From Gammaproteobacteria bacterium (GTDB lineage Bacteria; Pseudomonadota; Gammaproteobacteria; Pseudomonadales; Azotimanducaceae): a stretch of DNA of 64,000 nt. A program made the position numbers and the translations under genes. Positions 62,948-64,000 of this stretch are shown here, piece after piece; position 1 is the first letter of the stretch; each line of letters opens with the position of its first letter. Location: NCBI GenBank assembly GCA_026708185.1, contig JAPOVK010000003.1, forward strand, positions 90,929 to 154,928, read 5' to 3'. The notes under the pieces were generated by a model. The model was given only the letters and a program-made list of their open reading frames with translations. It did not search any database and was not told where the DNA came from.

Positions 62948-64000
62948 ATGGGGAAGTTTGGGGAAAGCGCCGCCGGAAACGGCGACTTGGGCGGCTATTC
63001 GACCGTTCGGGCGCAGTCGGCTGCGCTGTGTCGACCCTTGGCGTCCGACGACTACGGCGTGCAGCCGATCCTCGATGCGAGTCCGCCTAAGTGGCACCTC
63101 GCCCATACGACCTGGTTCTTCGAGACATTCCTGCTGAAAGCGTTTGTCCCGGGGTACAAGCCATTCCACCCGGACTTCGAGGTGTTGTTCAACTCCTACT
63201 ACGAGGGGGTCGGCGAGCAGTTTCCCCGACCGCTCCGCGGAACGTTGTCTCGACCCACCGTTGGCGAGGTCATGGAGTACCGCGCCCACGTCGACCAGGA
63301 AATGGCCAGGCTGCTTGATGCGGACGATCCCGAAGTTCAGAACCGAATCGAGCTCGGCCTCCACCACGAGCAGCAGCACCAGGAACTCCTGGTGACCGAC
63401 CTCAAGGCGAATCTCGGTTTGAACCCGCTGAAGCCAGCGTACCGCGAGGGCGGGATCGCAGCCGCCGCTGACGCCGGGAAACCCATCGCGTTCGTTGAAT
63501 TCCCGGGCGGTGTGCACGAAGTGGGCGCTCACTTCGGTGACGGGTTTCGATTCGACAACGAGTGTCCACGACACAAGGTGTACCTCGATCACTTTGCATT
63601 GGCCGACCGCTTGGTCACCAACGCGGAGTACGCGGCCTTCATCGCGGACGGCGGCTACGAGGCGCCGTCCCTTTGGCTGTCCGAAGGCTGGGCATGGCGC
63701 CGCGAAAACAACGTGGCGGCGCCCATGTATTGGCGGCGCGACGACGTCTGGCACGAGTACCGCCTCGATGGCGAACGACCGCTTGTCGACGCGGTACCGG
63801 TCACTCATATCAGCTACTACGAGGCCGACGCGTATGCGCGCTGGGCGGGCAGGCGGCTCGCCACCGAGGCGGAATGGGAGGCAGCCGCCGTGGCGCAACC
63901 TGTGCAGGGCAACTTCGCCGATGGCGGGCTGCACCCGGAGGCGGCAAGAGCCCTCAGCCGGGGAGCGCGAGGGGCCCGCCCCTCGCAAGAAAGAGCCCTC
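62948..64000 (+). CDS. egtB: Ergothioneine biosynthesis protein EgtB (partial, runs off right edge)
   Basis: At least 351 residues, seven bases after the SCO gene. The N-terminal DinB-like domain supplies iron ligands: His in PPKWHLAHTTWFFETF and the pair in LHHEQQHQELL. The C-terminal formylglycine-generating-enzyme-like domain starts near GGVHEVGAHFGDGFRFDNECPRHKVY and includes ALADRLVTNAEYAAFI and AGRRLATEAEWEAAA. EgtB joins cysteine or gamma-glutamylcysteine to hercynine with O2. After GGLHPEAA the reading frame enters copies of the 45-bp palindromic repeat ([15 protein letters not shown]) and is still open at the edge, so whether the gene resumes cannot be seen. Confidence 0.9.
   Translation, partial: MGKFGESAAGNGDLGGYSTVRAQSAALCRPLASDDYGVQPILDASPPKWHLAHTTWFFETFLLKAFVPGYKPFHPDFEVLFNSYYEGVGEQFPRPLRGTLSRPTVGEVMEYRAHVDQEMARLLDADDPEVQNRIELGLHHEQQHQELLVTDLKANLGLNPLKPAYREGGIAAAADAGKPIAFVEFPGGVHEVGAHFGDGFRFDNECPRHKVYLDHFALADRLVTNAEYAAFIADGGYEAPSLWLSEGWAWRRENNVAAPMYWRRDDVWHEYRLDGERPLVDAVPVTHISYYEADAYARWAGRRLATEAEWEAAAVAQPVQGNFADGGLHPEAARALSRGARGARPSQERAL
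63948..64000 (+). repeat. 45-bp palindromic repeat inside egtB, at least one unit plus start of a second
   Basis: A unit starts at 63948 (GAGCCCTCAGCCGGGG) with core GCGAGGGGC-CC-GCCCCTCGC; the next GAGCCCTC starts at 63993, exactly 45 bases later, and is cut by the window edge. The orientation is opposite to that in yidD relative to the gene. The array length is unknown. Confidence 0.85.

Noticed and set aside
62858..63988. 376-codon leftward frame over egtB
   Set aside because: Antisense shadow; EgtB motifs are all on the plus strand in the other frame.

Overview
The window is about 64 kb of high-GC DNA from what looks like an uncultured-type marine or host-associated gammaproteobacterium. 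The anchor is a replication-origin neighbourhood of gammaproteobacterial order: mnmE-yidC-yidD-rnpA-rpmH read leftwards and dnaA-dnaN-recF-gyrB read rightwards, with a gene-free candidate oriC of about 560 bp between them. Further right come plsC-trkH-trkA, fmt-def, dprA, purE, tsaC and aroE, as in many Gammaproteobacteria. The genus cannot be named from the sequence alone. Four phytanoyl-CoA dioxygenase (PhyH) family genes, a luciferase-like oxidoreductase, Eis-like acetyltransferases and an ergothioneine gene (egtB) fit lineages known from metagenomes.

Left part (1-41 kb), accessory metabolism. A tandem-repeat protein runs off the left edge. It is followed by PhyH dioxygenases at 1951, 6776 (fused to HEAT-like repeats), 21804 and 36692. 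Also here are an SDR plus papain-fold-like pair, a CDP-alcohol phosphatidyltransferase, a KamA-type radical SAM enzyme and a tight leftward block from 17755 to 12620: beta-lactamase-like hydrolase, HpcH/HpaI aldolase, GNAT, LPG-synthase-like membrane protein, Nramp-related transporter. An EamA exporter and a degenerate APH-fold protein follow that block. Next come a DUF433/DUF5615 module, a PEP-mutase-family enzyme with a zinc dehydrogenase, VapBC, a decayed Fic gene, a 1349-residue membrane protein, duplicated Eis-like acetyltransferases, a phosphoesterase, a DUF2461 protein and arfB. A TnpB-only mobile element with 31-bp terminal inverted repeats, an acyl-CoA carboxylase carboxyltransferase and rsgA precede the origin cluster.

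Right part (41-64 kb), mostly housekeeping. The rpmH promoter is nearly consensus. The potassium uptake genes trkA-trkH lie with plsC, and def-fmt (protein N-terminal processing) lie beside a methyltransferase that occupies the usual place of rsmB. dprA is followed by a split carboxypeptidase-regulatory-like repeat protein. A seven-gene rightward run then covers purE, tsaC, aroE, SURF1, ctaA, SCO (cytochrome oxidase assembly) and egtB, which runs off the right edge.

Two signals stand out. The first is a family of short GC-rich palindromic repeats (45-bp unit). It appears as open reading frame in three conserved genes (yidD, trkA, egtB), in different reading frames and in both orientations, resembling in concept the Rickettsia palindromic elements. 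The second is the 1307-bp element at 32598-33904. It has perfect 31-bp terminal inverted repeats, a 4-bp target duplication and only a catalytically intact TnpB, which is not how IS200/IS605 elements are normally bounded.
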